Shown: positions 14,672 through 24,235, counted from the first letter of the stretch. The stretch: DNA of 64,000 nucleotides from an uncultured Oscillibacter sp. (GCA_947644365.1 CANRYZ010000002.1:1-64000); one strand, 5' to 3'. A program made the numbers and translations. The notes: generated by a model from the letters alone, not told the origin.

Positions 14672-15801
14672 GTTTTCAAAAACGCCTCCATCCGGTCCAA
14701 TCCCCGTTTCAAATCCTGGTCCCCGTAACAGCAGGAGACGCGGACAAAGCCCTCCGCGCCGAAGTACGTCCCCGGCAGAACGCCCACCAGGCCCTCTTGC
14801 AGCATCCTGCGGCAGAAGGTCTCCGCGTCCATGCCGTATTTCCGGACGTCCGGGAAGACGTAGAAGGCCCCCTCCGGCCGCTGGAAGTCCAGCCCCATGG
14901 CGGCCAGCCGCCTGCAGACGTAGTCCCGCCGCCGCCGGAACAGCTCCCGCATGGGGGCGGTGTCCGTCTCCAGGGCAACGGCGCAGGCCCGCTGGACGAA
15001 GGAGGGGACGGACACCACGGCGTACTGGTGGAACACCTGCATCCGCTCCTTCACGGGCCGGTCCGCCATGCACCAGCCCACCCGCCAGCCGGTCATGGCC
15101 CAGGGCTTGGAGAAGCTGTTGACCACGATGATCCGGTCCCGCATATCCGGGTACTCGGCGAAGCTGTGGTAATCGCCCCCGTAGGCCAGCTCCCGGTACA
15201 CGTCGTCGCAGAGGACGAAGACCGGCCGGCCCCGCAAAATCCCATGGACGGCGTCCAGAGTCTCCCGGGTGTAGACGCAGCCGGTGGGGTTGTTGGGGGA
15301 GGTGAGGACCACGGCCTTGGTCCGGGGGGTGAGGGCGCTCTCCAGGGCGGCGGGGTCGATCTGGAAGCCGCTGCGCTCCGTGGGCAGGGCCACGGGCACG
15401 CCCCGGCACAGCGCGGCGGCGGAGGCGTACAGGCTGAAGGCCGGGGTGGGAATAACGACCTCGTCCCCGGGGTTCAAAATGGCGGCCAGGGCGATGTAGA
15501 TGGCCTCGGTGGCCCCGGCGGTGACGATGATCTCATCGGGGGCGTAGCGGAGGCCGTGGGTCCGCTCCTCGTATCGGGACAGCGCCTCCAGCAGATAAGG
15601 CTGGCCGTTGTTGGGGGGATAGTGGGTGTCCCCCGCGTCCAGGGAGGCCTTGGCCGCCTCCCGGATGGGGGCGGGGGTGTCCAGGTCCGGCTCGCCGATG
15701 GTGAGGGCGCAGGCCCCGGGGGTGGCCCGGGCCAGGGCGGTAAAGCGGCGGATGCCGGAGGTCTCCACGCCGGAGAGGGCGGCGTTCAGGGTCAGTTCCA
15801 T
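14665..15801 (-). CDS. patA: Class I/II aminotransferase, probable N-acetyl-LL-DAP aminotransferase
   Basis: A 378-residue fold-type I PLP enzyme. The Schiff-base lysine is K232 in SFSKPWAMTGWRVGW; SPNNPTG binds the phosphate and substrate region and CDDVY the pyridine nitrogen. The subgroup contains PatA, which aminates N-acetyl-2-amino-6-oxopimelate. Being convergent with the M20 deacetylase and near dapABH supports this role over general aspartate or aromatic transamination. AAAAAAGGAG precedes the ATG at 15801. Confidence 0.82.
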   Translation of the reverse strand: MELTLNAALSGVETSGIRRFTALARATPGACALTIGEPDLDTPAPIREAAKASLDAGDTHYPPNNGQPYLLEALSRYEERTHGLRYAPDEIIVTAGATEAIYIALAAILNPGDEVVIPTPAFSLYASAAALCRGVPVALPTERSGFQIDPAALESALTPRTKAVVLTSPNNPTGCVYTRETLDAVHGILRGRPVFVLCDDVYRELAYGGDYHSFAEYPDMRDRIIVVNSFSKPWAMTGWRVGWCMADRPVKERMQVFHQYAVVSVPSFVQRACAVALETDTAPMRELFRRRRDYVCRRLAAMGLDFQRPEGAFYVFPDVRKYGMDAETFCRRMLQEGLVGVLPGTYFGAEGFVRVSCCYGDQDLKRGLDRMEAFLKTL

Positions 15802-15891
15802 GGTGTCACGCTCCTTTTTTATGGGGGACAGTATAGCGGGCGGGGCGGCAATTGTCAACAGCCGGATATAAGGCCGTCCTCAAACAGCGGC

Positions 15892-15921
15892 AAAGGACCC
15901 CGGCTTCCGCCGGGGTCCCTT
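15892..15921. terminator. Terminator after the large membrane protein gene
   Basis: The stem GGACCCCGGC / GCCGGGGTCC has an A-run on one side and CTT on the other. It lies beyond the minus-strand stop at 15939. Confidence 0.75.
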
Positions 15922-15938
15922 AACGCCTCGATTTGGAA

Positions 15939-17789
15939 TTATGCCGCGGGCTCCTCACCGTCCGGCGGCTGGGAGACAGGGCTTGTCATCTGGAGAACAG
16001 CAGTCCCCAGAGGAATGAACGCGCGCTCCGTCCTCCGAACGTCAAAGGCCGTCTGGGCCACGCCTCCGGCCGCCGGGTAGTAGGAGATCTCCACGGCGTC
16101 GCCCACGTTCAGCAGCACCGCCAGGGGCACGTCGGCGGCGCTGACCTGGAAATACTCCTCGCCGCCCTCCAGCCGGAGGAAATACTGGGTGGTGCCGTTC
16201 ATCACGGCGGAGCGGATGTCCTCCAGAACGCCCGCGGCCGTATCCGTGAGAACGTCCTCCCTGCCGGGCGCGTCCAGCTCCGCGTCCCCCGCGTCGATCA
16301 ATCCCCGGTGGGCCAGGGTCTGGCGGTAGTTGATCTCGCACTCGGCCACGGTGGCGCCGGTGGAGACGATGTCGTACTGCTGCACGTTGACCATGGCGAA
16401 CATCTTCACCAGGCCGTCGGCCCCCTTGAGGGCCATGAAGTAGGTGGGCTGGTCGGCGATGTTCAAGAGCAGGGGGAAGGTGGCCACGTAGCGCATCTGC
16501 TGGACCTGGCTCTCGGCGGAGGCCATGGCGGAATACTCCGTGGCGCCGGCGCAGGGGTAAAACTTCGTCTCCTTGGTCCGCTGGTTGGAGAGGATGAAGC
16601 CGATGTTGGACTGGTCGGAGGTGACGGAGGTGACGCCGGTGTACATATACACGTCGTCGCCGATGGCGATATAATTCCAGCCCTCGGTGGTCACCGTCAC
16701 GTCCCGCTGGCCGAAGATGGAGTTGAGGAAGCCGTTGTGGTACATGCCGTAGAAGTCGTACTGCTGCATGATGATGTCGTAGGAGTAGACCCGGTCCACC
16801 CAGCTGGGGACCTCCTCATAGTAGGCGCTCTCGCCGGTGACGGCGTTCACCAGCACCGCGCCCCTCACGTCCGTGCCGCCGAAGAGGCCGATGGTCTTCA
16901 CGATCCGGGAACACACCCAGTAGGGGGTGCCCGCCTCGTCGATCTCAAAAACCGGCTCGTCGAACATCATCGTGGGATAGTGGAACCGCAGGTGGCGGTA
17001 GAGGTTGCGGCCAAAGTGCTCGGCGGTGGTGTACTTCATGCCCTCCTCCAGGCGGACCACCTCCGCCTCCTGGCTCACCATGTCGATGATGAGATAGGCG
17101 GGCAGGCCCTTGGCGCGGTTGGTGAACCACTTGATGAGGTCGCCGTAGCGCAGGGAGGTCACCCGCACCGGGCGGCCCTGGTAGTTGATCTGGGTATAGG
17201 TGGGCAGAATTTCGAATTGGGACACCATGTCCGCCAGCTCGCCCAGCTTCCGGGCCCCCAGGCTGGCGGCCGAGTCCGCGTCCAGGAGGGGGATCTGGTT
17301 GTAGCTGATCTCCTCCACCTCGGCGGTGAAGTCGCCGGTGTCCAGGGGCAGGAGCTTGCTGTACGCCCCCGCCCGCAGCACCACCCAGCTGGTGAGAGCC
17401 CCCACGGCGATGGCGGCGATGAGGGCCAGGACCGCCAGGAAGGGCACGGCGCACTGTTTCTTCACAAAGCCGAAGTAGCCCTTGACCCCCTCCCCCTGGA
17501 AGCCGGAGGTGAACACGGCGCACACGCAGTACACCGCGCACAGCAGAAAGACGAAGACGTAAAACTCCTCGGCGTGGGGGTTCAGGGCGGGCAGCTCCAG
17601 GTAGAAGTACGCCGCGCCGAACACCAGCGTCACCGCCAGGTTCAAAAGGGTCCGGGTGAAGGCGTTGCCGATGGCCTTCCGGGGCTTCCGGGGCTTGGGG
17701 GGAGGCGGCGGCGCGGCGCTCCCCTGGGGACCGTTGGGGTTGAAGCCCCCGCCGAAGGCGCTGGGATCAAAGTTAAATGAAAATGGCAT
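15939..17789 (-). CDS. Large membrane protein with extracytoplasmic domain, unknown function
   Basis: A 616-residue protein. A Gly/Pro-rich N-terminus (PPPPPKPRKPRK near 27-38) is followed by about three or four membrane segments between residues 45 and 160. A large soluble part of about 450 residues follows, rich in aromatic motifs such as YWVCSR, GLFGGTD and PSWVDRVYS. I do not recognise a named family, although it looks like a conserved clostridial envelope protein. The start at 17789 has AAAGGAGCGG, and TTGATT/TATGAT (17858-17830, minus) lies 17 bp apart upstream. It is monocistronic. Confidence 0.7.
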   Translation of the reverse strand: MPFSFNFDPSAFGGGFNPNGPQGSAAPPPPPKPRKPRKAIGNAFTRTLLNLAVTLVFGAAYFYLELPALNPHAEEFYVFVFLLCAVYCVCAVFTSGFQGEGVKGYFGFVKKQCAVPFLAVLALIAAIAVGALTSWVVLRAGAYSKLLPLDTGDFTAEVEEISYNQIPLLDADSAASLGARKLGELADMVSQFEILPTYTQINYQGRPVRVTSLRYGDLIKWFTNRAKGLPAYLIIDMVSQEAEVVRLEEGMKYTTAEHFGRNLYRHLRFHYPTMMFDEPVFEIDEAGTPYWVCSRIVKTIGLFGGTDVRGAVLVNAVTGESAYYEEVPSWVDRVYSYDIIMQQYDFYGMYHNGFLNSIFGQRDVTVTTEGWNYIAIGDDVYMYTGVTSVTSDQSNIGFILSNQRTKETKFYPCAGATEYSAMASAESQVQQMRYVATFPLLLNIADQPTYFMALKGADGLVKMFAMVNVQQYDIVSTGATVAECEINYRQTLAHRGLIDAGDAELDAPGREDVLTDTAAGVLEDIRSAVMNGTTQYFLRLEGGEEYFQVSAADVPLAVLLNVGDAVEISYYPAAGGVAQTAFDVRRTERAFIPLGTAVLQMTSPVSQPPDGEEPAA

Positions 17790-17957
17790 AGAACCGCTCC
17801 TTTTCTCTCTATTTTTTCCAGTGGAATTTATCATACAGGAAAAGTATGAACAAATCAAGTTTTCCTTATGCTCCCCCGGGCCCCGTCCATGAGGCGCGAT
17901 CCCCCGCAGGGACGGCGGCGGAACGGACCGCCGGGGGCCTTTTATCCCGCAGAAAAT

Positions 17958-17985
17958 TTGCCGGAGGCAAAAAATATGGTATAAT
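17958..17985 (+). promoter_or_regulatory. Sigma-A promoter upstream of ECF sigma gene 1
   Basis: TTGCCG (17958-17963), 16 bp, TATAAT (17980-17985) with an extended TGG. This is a housekeeping-type promoter, so this ECF gene need not rely on itself for expression. Confidence 0.65.
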
Positions 17986-18041
17986 CAGCGCAATGCAGGG
18001 GGAATTTTCCCGTGTAGAGGGACAAAGGGGGTGCGGGGACC

Positions 18042-18602
18042 ATGGAGGACAGCCGAATTGTGGCGCTGTACTGGGACCGGGACGAATCGGCGCTGGCGGA
18101 GAGCGAGCGGAAATACGGCGGCTACTGCCGCGCCATCGCCCTGGACATTCTCAACAGCCGGGAGGACGCGGCGGAGTGCGTCAACGACACGTGGCTCCGG
18201 GCCTGGGAGGCCATGCCGCCCCGCCGCCCGTCCCGGCTGGACACCTTTCTAGGCAAGCTCACCCGGAACCTCTCCCTGGACCGCTGGCGGGCCCTGCGGG
18301 CCCAGAAGCGGGGCGGCGGACAGGTGGAGCTGGCCCTCCACGAGCTGGAGGAGTGCCTCCCCTCCGCCCGCCGCCCGGAGCGGGAGGTGGAGGCCGCCGA
18401 GCTGGCGGAGAGCCTGAACCGCTTCCTAGAGGCCCTGCCCCGGGAGAAGCGGGTGCTCTTCGTCCAGCGGTACTGGTATCTCCGCCCGGTGGAGGAGCTG
18501 GCGGCCCTCCACGGGATGCGGAAGAACACGGCGGCCTCCACCCTCTTCCGCCTGCGGGCGCAGCTGCGGGACCACCTGGAGAGGGAGGGGTTCACCGTAT
18601 GA
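18042..18602 (+). CDS. ECF-type RNA polymerase sigma factor
   Basis: A 186-residue sigma-70 family protein with only regions 2 and 4. Region 2 covers residues 15-85 (YCRAIALDIL, AAECVNDTWLRAWE), and region 4 covers 125-180 with a helix-turn-helix around ELAALHGMRKNTAASTLFRLR. It would direct polymerase to a small regulon. GGGGG precedes the ATG. It overlaps the following membrane-protein gene by 4 nt (ATGA), the usual arrangement for a sigma factor with its membrane-bound modulator. Confidence 0.88.
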   Translation: MEDSRIVALYWDRDESALAESERKYGGYCRAIALDILNSREDAAECVNDTWLRAWEAMPPRRPSRLDTFLGKLTRNLSLDRWRALRAQKRGGGQVELALHELEECLPSARRPEREVEAAELAESLNRFLEALPREKRVLFVQRYWYLRPVEELAALHGMRKNTAASTLFRLRAQLRDHLEREGFTV

Positions 18603-19525
18603 GCGCGGAACAAATTCTGTACGCCATGGGGGATATCCGGGACAGCTTCATCCGGGAGGCCCTGCCGGCGGGCGCGCCCCGGCGGCGGAGATGGCATTGG
18701 GCGGCAGGCCTGGCGGCCTGTCTGTGCCTGGCGCTGCTGATCGCCAGGGTCCGTCCCGCCCTCCCCGTGGGCGGCGGGGCCTCAGCTTCCGGCGACACCC
18801 TTCCGGCGGACGCCGCAGGCTCCGGCGCCCCCGAACCCGGTGATCCCAGCGGTCCCGGCACCGCCCCCGAACCTGACGGGGCGGACCTCCCCGCCGGATG
18901 CCCCCTCTTCCCCGGCGAGATTTCCCAGCCCCTTCTGTATTGGCAGGGCACGGCCTACGCCTGGGACAGAGTGGGGGCTCCGGACCAGCCCATTGGGGAG
19001 CCGCCGGAGACCATTGACGAATGGACGGAGCTGGGCCCCCTGGCGGGCTCCACCGCGGAGGAGACGGCGGAGGACCTGTGGCTCTACGCCGACATCGGCC
19101 GGGTCTCCGGCGCCGTCTACGCCGACCCGGAGGGCCACCCCGGCGTTCTCTACGTCCTGATGACCACAGAGTGGTTTGAGGAGGAGTGGGTGCGCTTTGT
19201 GGCGGATGAGCGGCTCTTGACGCCCGCCTTCTTCTACGGCGGACAGCTCTACTATCTGGACCCCTCTCAATACCCGCCCCGCAACGCCGTCATGAGGCTT
19301 CCCGCCGGCTATGAGCCGGTGGGCACGCTGGTCTACGCCTCCGACCCCGACCGCCTTCCAAGCCGGGAATTTGAGAGCAGCTTAAACTACAGCTATGCGG
19401 GCAGCACCCTCTACGCCAAGCCCGGCTATGACGGCACCCTCTATGTGGAGTGCCTGAAGGTCTGGAGCGGCGGCAGCTGCACGCTCTACGCCCCGGCGAC
19501 GCTGCGGCCCCAGCCGTGGCCCTGA
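18599..19525 (+). CDS. Membrane-anchored putative sigma modulator, copy A
   Basis: A 308-residue single-pass protein. A short cytoplasmic segment with MGDIRDSFIRE (10-20), an arginine cluster (about 26-31) and one membrane helix (about 33-50) precede a Ser/Pro/Gly-rich linker and an extracytoplasmic domain with many Trp and Tyr. It overlaps the sigma gene by 4 nt, so an anti-sigma or sensor role is inferred. No zinc anti-sigma motif is present. The first 50 residues are nearly identical to the next gene, while the outer domains differ. Confidence 0.65.
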   Translation: MSAEQILYAMGDIRDSFIREALPAGAPRRRRWHWAAGLAACLCLALLIARVRPALPVGGGASASGDTLPADAAGSGAPEPGDPSGPGTAPEPDGADLPAGCPLFPGEISQPLLYWQGTAYAWDRVGAPDQPIGEPPETIDEWTELGPLAGSTAEETAEDLWLYADIGRVSGAVYADPEGHPGVLYVLMTTEWFEEEWVRFVADERLLTPAFFYGGQLYYLDPSQYPPRNAVMRLPAGYEPVGTLVYASDPDRLPSREFESSLNYSYAGSTLYAKPGYDGTLYVECLKVWSGGSCTLYAPATLRPQPWP

Positions 19526-19552
19526 AAACGCAGCAGAGAGGAGGGACCGCCT

Positions 19553-20380
19553 ATGCCCGCGGAACGGCTCTTATACGCCATAGGGGACATCCGGGACAGC
19601 TTCATCCGGGAGGCCGCGCCGGCGGGCGCGCCCCGGCGGCGGAGGTGGCCCTGGGCGGCGGGCCTGGCGGCCTGTCTGTGCCTGGCGCTGCTGATTGCCA
19701 GGGCCTGGCCCTCCTCTCCCGCGGGGGACGGGGACGCCGGGTCCGGGGATGCGCTCCCGGCGGACAGCGGACCCTCCGGCCCGGGCTGCGACATCAGGTC
19801 CAGCCTGACGGTGGACGGCGTGACCTATACTGCCTCCGGCAGCTTCACCCCCTCTCCGGAGTGCCCGGAGGGCTTTACCTACGCCGGGGAGGCCGCCGTC
19901 ACCCATCACGACGGTCCCCTCCCCTACTACACCAGCCCGGAGCGCCCGGAATGGGTCTACGTCTACCAGGAGTGCTATAACCAGCAAAAACAGGAATTTT
20001 ACATGGGCTACGCCCGCTACGTGGATGAACGTCTGAGTGCTCTGGGGCATCTGCTGCGGTATCAGGGCGCGGCCTACATGGATTTAGACGTGGCCCAAAA
20101 CCTGTCCCGCCAGGCCGGGGCGGACCCGGAAGACCAGGTCCGGTACGGCAGCGTTCCCTACGGCCACATCCTCCAGGCCCCGCCGGAGGGCTTCGAACCG
20201 GTGGGCAAGACGGTGTTTGACGGGTACGATCTCGTCCCCACCTCGGAGCTGGGCAGCAACCGCCTGCCGGGGCAGCAGGTGCTGGCCAATCCGGCGGAGC
20301 CGGACATCCTGCTGCTGCGCTGGTACCAAAACGGCCTGTCCGGGCCGGAATACTGGGTGTTTGTCCGCTGTCAGGGCTGA
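19553..20380 (+). CDS. Membrane-anchored putative sigma modulator, copy B
   Basis: A 275-residue paralogue of the preceding protein. The N-terminal cytoplasmic piece, arginine cluster and membrane helix match it almost base for base over about 150 bp (19553-19704 against 18599-18750). The outer domain is different, beginning CDIRSSLTVDGVTYTASG. AGAGAGGAGG precedes the ATG, 27 bp after the previous stop. The arrangement looks like a duplicated anchor carrying two different sensors under one sigma factor. Confidence 0.65.
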   Translation: MPAERLLYAIGDIRDSFIREAAPAGAPRRRRWPWAAGLAACLCLALLIARAWPSSPAGDGDAGSGDALPADSGPSGPGCDIRSSLTVDGVTYTASGSFTPSPECPEGFTYAGEAAVTHHDGPLPYYTSPERPEWVYVYQECYNQQKQEFYMGYARYVDERLSALGHLLRYQGAAYMDLDVAQNLSRQAGADPEDQVRYGSVPYGHILQAPPEGFEPVGKTVFDGYDLVPTSELGSNRLPGQQVLANPAEPDILLLRWYQNGLSGPEYWVFVRCQG

Positions 20381-20415
20381 AAACAGGCCGGAGGCTCGCG
20401 CCTCCGGCCTGTCCG
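20379..20415. terminator. Bidirectional terminator
   Basis: A 13 bp stem ACAGGCCGGAGGC / GCCTCCGGCCTGT between the convergent modulator gene and clpC. Confidence 0.85.
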
Positions 20416-20426
20416 CTTATTTCCGC

Positions 20427-22877
20427 TTACTTTGTCACCAGGAGCTTTTCGTCCTCCACGGTGAGCTTTGCCGTATCTCCGCTCTTCAAGGTGCCGTCCA
20501 GGAGCTTCTCGGCCACGGCGTCCTCCACCCGGCTCTGGATGGCCCGCCGCAGGGGGCGCGCGCCGTACTTGGGGTCGAAGCCCTCCCGGGCCAGCTCCGC
20601 CACGGCCTCGTCGCTGGCGTCCAGGCGGACGCCCATGGCCTCCATCCGGACGGAGACGGCGCCCAGCATTCTGCGGGCCACCTCCCGGATGTCCTCCTCC
20701 GTCAGGGCACGGAATACGATGATATCGTCGATGCGGTTCAAAAACTCCGGGCGGAAGGTCTGGCGCAGCTCCCCCAGCACCGCCTCCCGGGCCTGCTGGA
20801 ACTGGCGCTCCGCGTCCTTCGATGCGTCCTCCGCCGCGGAGGAGAAACCCAGCTTGTTCCCGGCGGCGGTGAGGCGCTTGGCGCCGATGTTGCTGGTCAT
20901 GACGATCACCGCGTTCTTGAAGTCCACGGTGCGGCCCTGGGAGTCGGTGATGCGGCCGTCGTCCAGAATCTGGAGCAGCACGTTCCACACGTCCTCGTGG
21001 GCCTTCTCGATCTCGTCGAAGAGGATCACGGAGTAGGGCTTGCGGCGGACCTTCTCGGTGAGCTGGCCGCCTTCCTCGTGGCCCACGTAGCCCGGGGGGG
21101 AGCCGATGAGGCGGGAGACCGTGTGCCGCTCCATGTACTCGGACATGTCGATGCGGATCATGGCGGTCTCGTCGCCGAACATGGCCTCCGCCAGAGATTT
21201 GCACAGCTCCGTCTTGCCCACGCCCGTGGGCCCCAGGAACAGGAAGGAGCCGATGGGGCGCTTGGGGTCCTTCAGCCCCACCCGGCCCCGGCGGATGGCC
21301 CGGGCCACGGCCCGGACGGCCTCGTCCTGGCCCACCACCCGCTGGTGGAGGGCCTCCTCCATCCGCAGCAGGCGCTGCCCCTCGTCCTCGGTCATGCGGG
21401 TGACGGGGATGCCGGTCCAGCCGGACACCACGGCGGCGATGTCCTCGGCGGTGACGGGGCGGTGCTCCGCATTGCTCTGCTTCCGCTTGTCCCGCTCCAG
21501 GTCCACCTGCTCGCGGTAGTTGCGCTCGATGTCCCGCAGCTGGGCGGCGGTCTCATAGTCCTGGCGCTCAATGGCCGCCTCCTTGTCCTTTGAAAGGGCG
21601 GCGATCTTCTCCTCCAGGCTTCTGAGCTCCTCGGAGGGCTCCTCCGTCTCCATCCGCACCCGGCTGGCGGCCTCGTCCATGAGGTCGATGGCCTTGTCCG
21701 GCAGGAAGCGGTCGTTGATATACCGGGCGGAGAGGTTCACGGCGGCGTCCAACGCCTCGTCGGTGATCTGGAGCTTGTGGTGCTGCTCGTACTTCTCCCG
21801 CAGACCCCGCAGAATCTCCAGGGCCGCCTCCTTGGAGGGCTCCCCCACCTGCACCGGCTGGAACCGGCGCTCCAGGGCGGCGTCCTTCTCGATATATTTG
21901 CGGTACTCGTTGAGGGTGGTGGCGCCGATGACCCGAATCTCCCCCCGGCCCAGGGCGGGCTTGATGATGTTGGCGGCGTCCACCGCCCCCTCGGCGCTGC
22001 CGGCCCCCACGATGGTGTGGAGCTCGTCGATAAAGAGGATCACGTCCCCGGACTTCTTGACCTCCTCCAGGGTCTTCTTGATGCGCTCTTCAAACTCGCC
22101 CCGGTACTTGGTGCCCGCCACCATGCCGGAGAGGTCCAGGGAGAGGATGCGCTTGTCCAGCAGGTCCTCGGGCACGTCCCCCAGGACGATCTTCCTGGCC
22201 AGGCCCTCCGCCAGGGCGGTCTTGCCCACGCCGGGTTCGCCGATGAGGCAGGGGTTGTTTTTCGTGCGCCGGGAGAGGATCTGGATCATGCGCTGGATCT
22301 CATCGTCCCGGCCGATCACCGGGTCCAGCTTGCCCGCCCGGGCGTCGGCGGTCAGGTCCCGGGTGAACTCCCGGAGGTTCTTGCCCTTGCCGCCCTCCTC
22401 CCGGGCGGTTCCCTTGGCCTCCCCGGCCTTGCCCCGGGGCTGCTCGCTGAGCTTGCGCATCAGGGCGCTGTACAGGCCCCGGGCGTCCGCCCCGGCGGTG
22501 CGCAGGATGCGGACGGCCATGTTGTTGCCCTCCCGCAGAAGGCCCGCCAGCAGGTGCTCCGTGCCGATATAGCCGCACCCGCCCCGGACGGAGTCCTCCA
22601 TGGCGATCTCCACCACCCGCTTGGCCCGGGGGGTCAGCCCCTGGGCGGGATTGCCGCCGGGCAGACCCGCGCCCACGCTCTTCTTGATGATCTCCGCCAC
22701 CATGTCCGCGGTGAGGCCCGCCTCGGTGAGGACCTCATGGGCCACGCCGTCCTCCTCCCGCAGAAGGCCCAGCAGCAGGTGCTCCGTGCCCACGTATCCG
22801 TGGCCAAGGTCTCCGGCGGCCTCCTGGCTCAGCCGCAGGGCCGCCTCGGCCCCGGGGGTGAATTTATTCTCATTCAT
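20427..22877 (-). CDS. clpC: ClpC-type AAA+ unfoldase
   Basis: An 816-residue class I Hsp100 protein. It has an N-terminal double Clp-N repeat (about 1-145), AAA domain 1 with GEPGVGKT, a middle region with a UVR-like coiled coil typical of ClpC, AAA domain 2 with GPTGVGKT, and a C-terminal ClpP-docking domain. It unfolds substrates for ClpP and normally needs an adaptor. It lies 32 bp behind mcsA and is last in ctsR-mcsA-clpC. AAGGAAG sits 11 nt before the ATG. Confidence 0.96.
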   Translation of the reverse strand: MNENKFTPGAEAALRLSQEAAGDLGHGYVGTEHLLLGLLREEDGVAHEVLTEAGLTADMVAEIIKKSVGAGLPGGNPAQGLTPRAKRVVEIAMEDSVRGGCGYIGTEHLLAGLLREGNNMAVRILRTAGADARGLYSALMRKLSEQPRGKAGEAKGTAREEGGKGKNLREFTRDLTADARAGKLDPVIGRDDEIQRMIQILSRRTKNNPCLIGEPGVGKTALAEGLARKIVLGDVPEDLLDKRILSLDLSGMVAGTKYRGEFEERIKKTLEEVKKSGDVILFIDELHTIVGAGSAEGAVDAANIIKPALGRGEIRVIGATTLNEYRKYIEKDAALERRFQPVQVGEPSKEAALEILRGLREKYEQHHKLQITDEALDAAVNLSARYINDRFLPDKAIDLMDEAASRVRMETEEPSEELRSLEEKIAALSKDKEAAIERQDYETAAQLRDIERNYREQVDLERDKRKQSNAEHRPVTAEDIAAVVSGWTGIPVTRMTEDEGQRLLRMEEALHQRVVGQDEAVRAVARAIRRGRVGLKDPKRPIGSFLFLGPTGVGKTELCKSLAEAMFGDETAMIRIDMSEYMERHTVSRLIGSPPGYVGHEEGGQLTEKVRRKPYSVILFDEIEKAHEDVWNVLLQILDDGRITDSQGRTVDFKNAVIVMTSNIGAKRLTAAGNKLGFSSAAEDASKDAERQFQQAREAVLGELRQTFRPEFLNRIDDIIVFRALTEEDIREVARRMLGAVSVRMEAMGVRLDASDEAVAELAREGFDPKYGARPLRRAIQSRVEDAVAEKLLDGTLKSGDTAKLTVEDEKLLVTK

Positions 22878-22909
22878 ACAAATTCAACTTCCTTTCCGTG
22901 AGGAGGGGC

Positions 22910-23398
22910 TTACCGCCCCTCCTTGTGCTCCGCCTCCAGGGCGTGGATCTCGTCCCGCAGCTGGGCGGCCCGCTCAAAGTCCTCCTGGCGGACGGCCTTT
23001 TTCATCTCCTGCCGCAGGGCGTTCATCTGCCGCATCCGGGCAAAGCGGCCCTGCTCCGCCTGGTCCACCAGACCGTCCCGCTTCTCCTCCTTGGGGGCCT
23101 CCTGCCCCGCGGGGCCCAGGGCCGGCATGTCGGCGAAGAAGTCGTCAAAGGGGTCCTCCAGCAGCCAGCCCCGCCGGCTCAGCAGACTGGGCATGGGGGA
23201 GAAGAAGTCCTCCAGAACGCCTCCATTGAAGAAGCTGTTGAAACCCTGCATCATCCTCTGGCGCTGGGCCGCCACCCGCTGGGTGTAGCCCAGCTTCTCG
23301 GCGCACTCCGCGCACAGGTGCTTCTCCTCCACATGGCCGTTGATGTTGCTCTGGTAAACAAAGGTAACTTCATTCTTACCGCAATTCTCGCATTTCAT
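22910..23398 (-). CDS. mcsA: McsA-like UVR-motif zinc protein
   Basis: A 162-residue protein. The N-terminal zinc module has C3/C6 and C29/C32, the middle is aromatic and Gly-rich (FNSFFNGG, DPFDDFFADM), and a C-terminal UVR motif (about 127-158) can bind ClpC or a partner. In Bacillus, McsA activates the arginine kinase McsB and modulates CtsR. Here mcsB is missing between mcsA and clpC, so McsA may act directly on CtsR or ClpC. Confidence 0.9.
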   Translation of the reverse strand: MKCENCGKNEVTFVYQSNINGHVEEKHLCAECAEKLGYTQRVAAQRQRMMQGFNSFFNGGVLEDFFSPMPSLLSRRGWLLEDPFDDFFADMPALGPAGQEAPKEEKRDGLVDQAEQGRFARMRQMNALRQEMKKAVRQEDFERAAQLRDEIHALEAEHKEGR

Positions 23399-23497
23399 AA
23401 TCGAATTCCTCCTGCAATCTATTCATATTTTTGTTAAAACACTCTCATGTCCGGCGGACAGCCCCGGAAACTCCGGCTCCTGAATCAAACGCCGCCC

Positions 23498-23950
23498 CTA
23501 CACCTGAAGGATCAGGACCTGCTTCATGATGGCGGCGCGGACCTGGTCCCGCAGCTCCCGCGGCACGGCGGCCAGGGCCTTGTCGCCCACCGCCGCCGCC
23601 AGGGCCTGGCAGAGACCCTCCTCCACCGCCCCGGACTGGGCCAAATTGCCCAGGATCGCCCGGGCCGAGGGCAGGTCCACCGCCTCCCCCAGGGAGTTGA
23701 TGACGTGCATCAAAAGCGTCTCCCGGTCCACCCGCACCCGGGTGATGCGGATGTACCCGTTGCCCCCCCGGCGGCTCTCCACAATGTATCCCCGCTCCGG
23801 GGAAAAGCGGGTGCTCATGACGTAGTTGATCTGGCTGGGCACGCAGTTGAACCGCTGGGCCAGGTCGCTGCGCTGGATCTCCAGCACCCCGTTCTCCGCC
23901 TCGTCCAGGCTGTCCTGGAGGAAGCCGGCGATCAGATCGGAAATTCCCAT
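23498..23950 (-). CDS. ctsR: CtsR repressor of class III heat-shock genes
   Basis: A 150-residue protein starting MGISDLIAGFLQDSL. The winged helix carries the hallmark NYVMSTRFSPERGY and the glycine-rich RRGGNGYIRI wing that senses heat; the C-terminal half is the dimer and McsA-contact domain. It represses its own operon through the tandem heptads upstream. A TTG at 23971 could extend the protein, but the ATG at 23950 gives the family's length. Confidence 0.95.
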   Translation of the reverse strand: MGISDLIAGFLQDSLDEAENGVLEIQRSDLAQRFNCVPSQINYVMSTRFSPERGYIVESRRGGNGYIRITRVRVDRETLLMHVINSLGEAVDLPSARAILGNLAQSGAVEEGLCQALAAAVGDKALAAVPRELRDQVRAAIMKQVLILQV

Positions 23951-23983
23951 GGCGTACCATCTCTTTCTCAATGTCGCTTTTGT

Positions 23984-24074
23984 TTTGACTTTGACTTTCT
24001 TTAACCTTTGTTCTGACGTCAGTATACCACGGTCCCGCCAAATGTCAAGAGGTTATCTTTGACTTTCTTTGACT
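23984..24074 (-). promoter_or_regulatory. ctsR promoter between two CtsR operators
   Basis: On the minus strand TTGACA (24048-24043), 16 bp, TATACT (24026-24021). One operator is a perfect pair AGTCAAA-GAA-AGTCAAA at 24074-24058. The other is GGTTAAA-GAA-AGTCAAA at 24006-23990, with a further AGTCAAA heptad overlapping at 23990-23984. These match the established RGTCAAA-N3-RGTCAAA CtsR box, so repression would block both sides of the promoter. Confidence 0.88.
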
Positions 24075-24177
24075 AATTTGAAAACAAATTGTAAACGGTT
24101 AGCTCTTGCAAACCACTATTTTCCAGGCCCGCCCGCGGATTTCCGCAAATTTTCCCGTTACGGTTTTAACATTCCTC

Positions 24178-24205
24178 TTGCTTTTTTCAAATTCTATGCT
24201 ACAAT
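24178..24205 (+). promoter_or_regulatory. Promoter of ferredoxin gene
   Basis: TTGCTT (24178-24183), 16 bp, TACAAT (24200-24205) with extended TGC. Confidence 0.65.
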
Positions 24206-24235
24206 GAGGGTACAATTCTAATGGAGGTGCTTCCC

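Noticed and set aside
20217..21593. Long plus-strand frame opposite clpC
   Set aside because: Antisense shadow of clpC, which has complete ClpC motifs.
24058..24074. Heptad repeats as simple sequence noise
   Set aside because: Exact match to the CtsR box, located upstream of ctsR with a consensus promoter between two such sites, so kept as operators.
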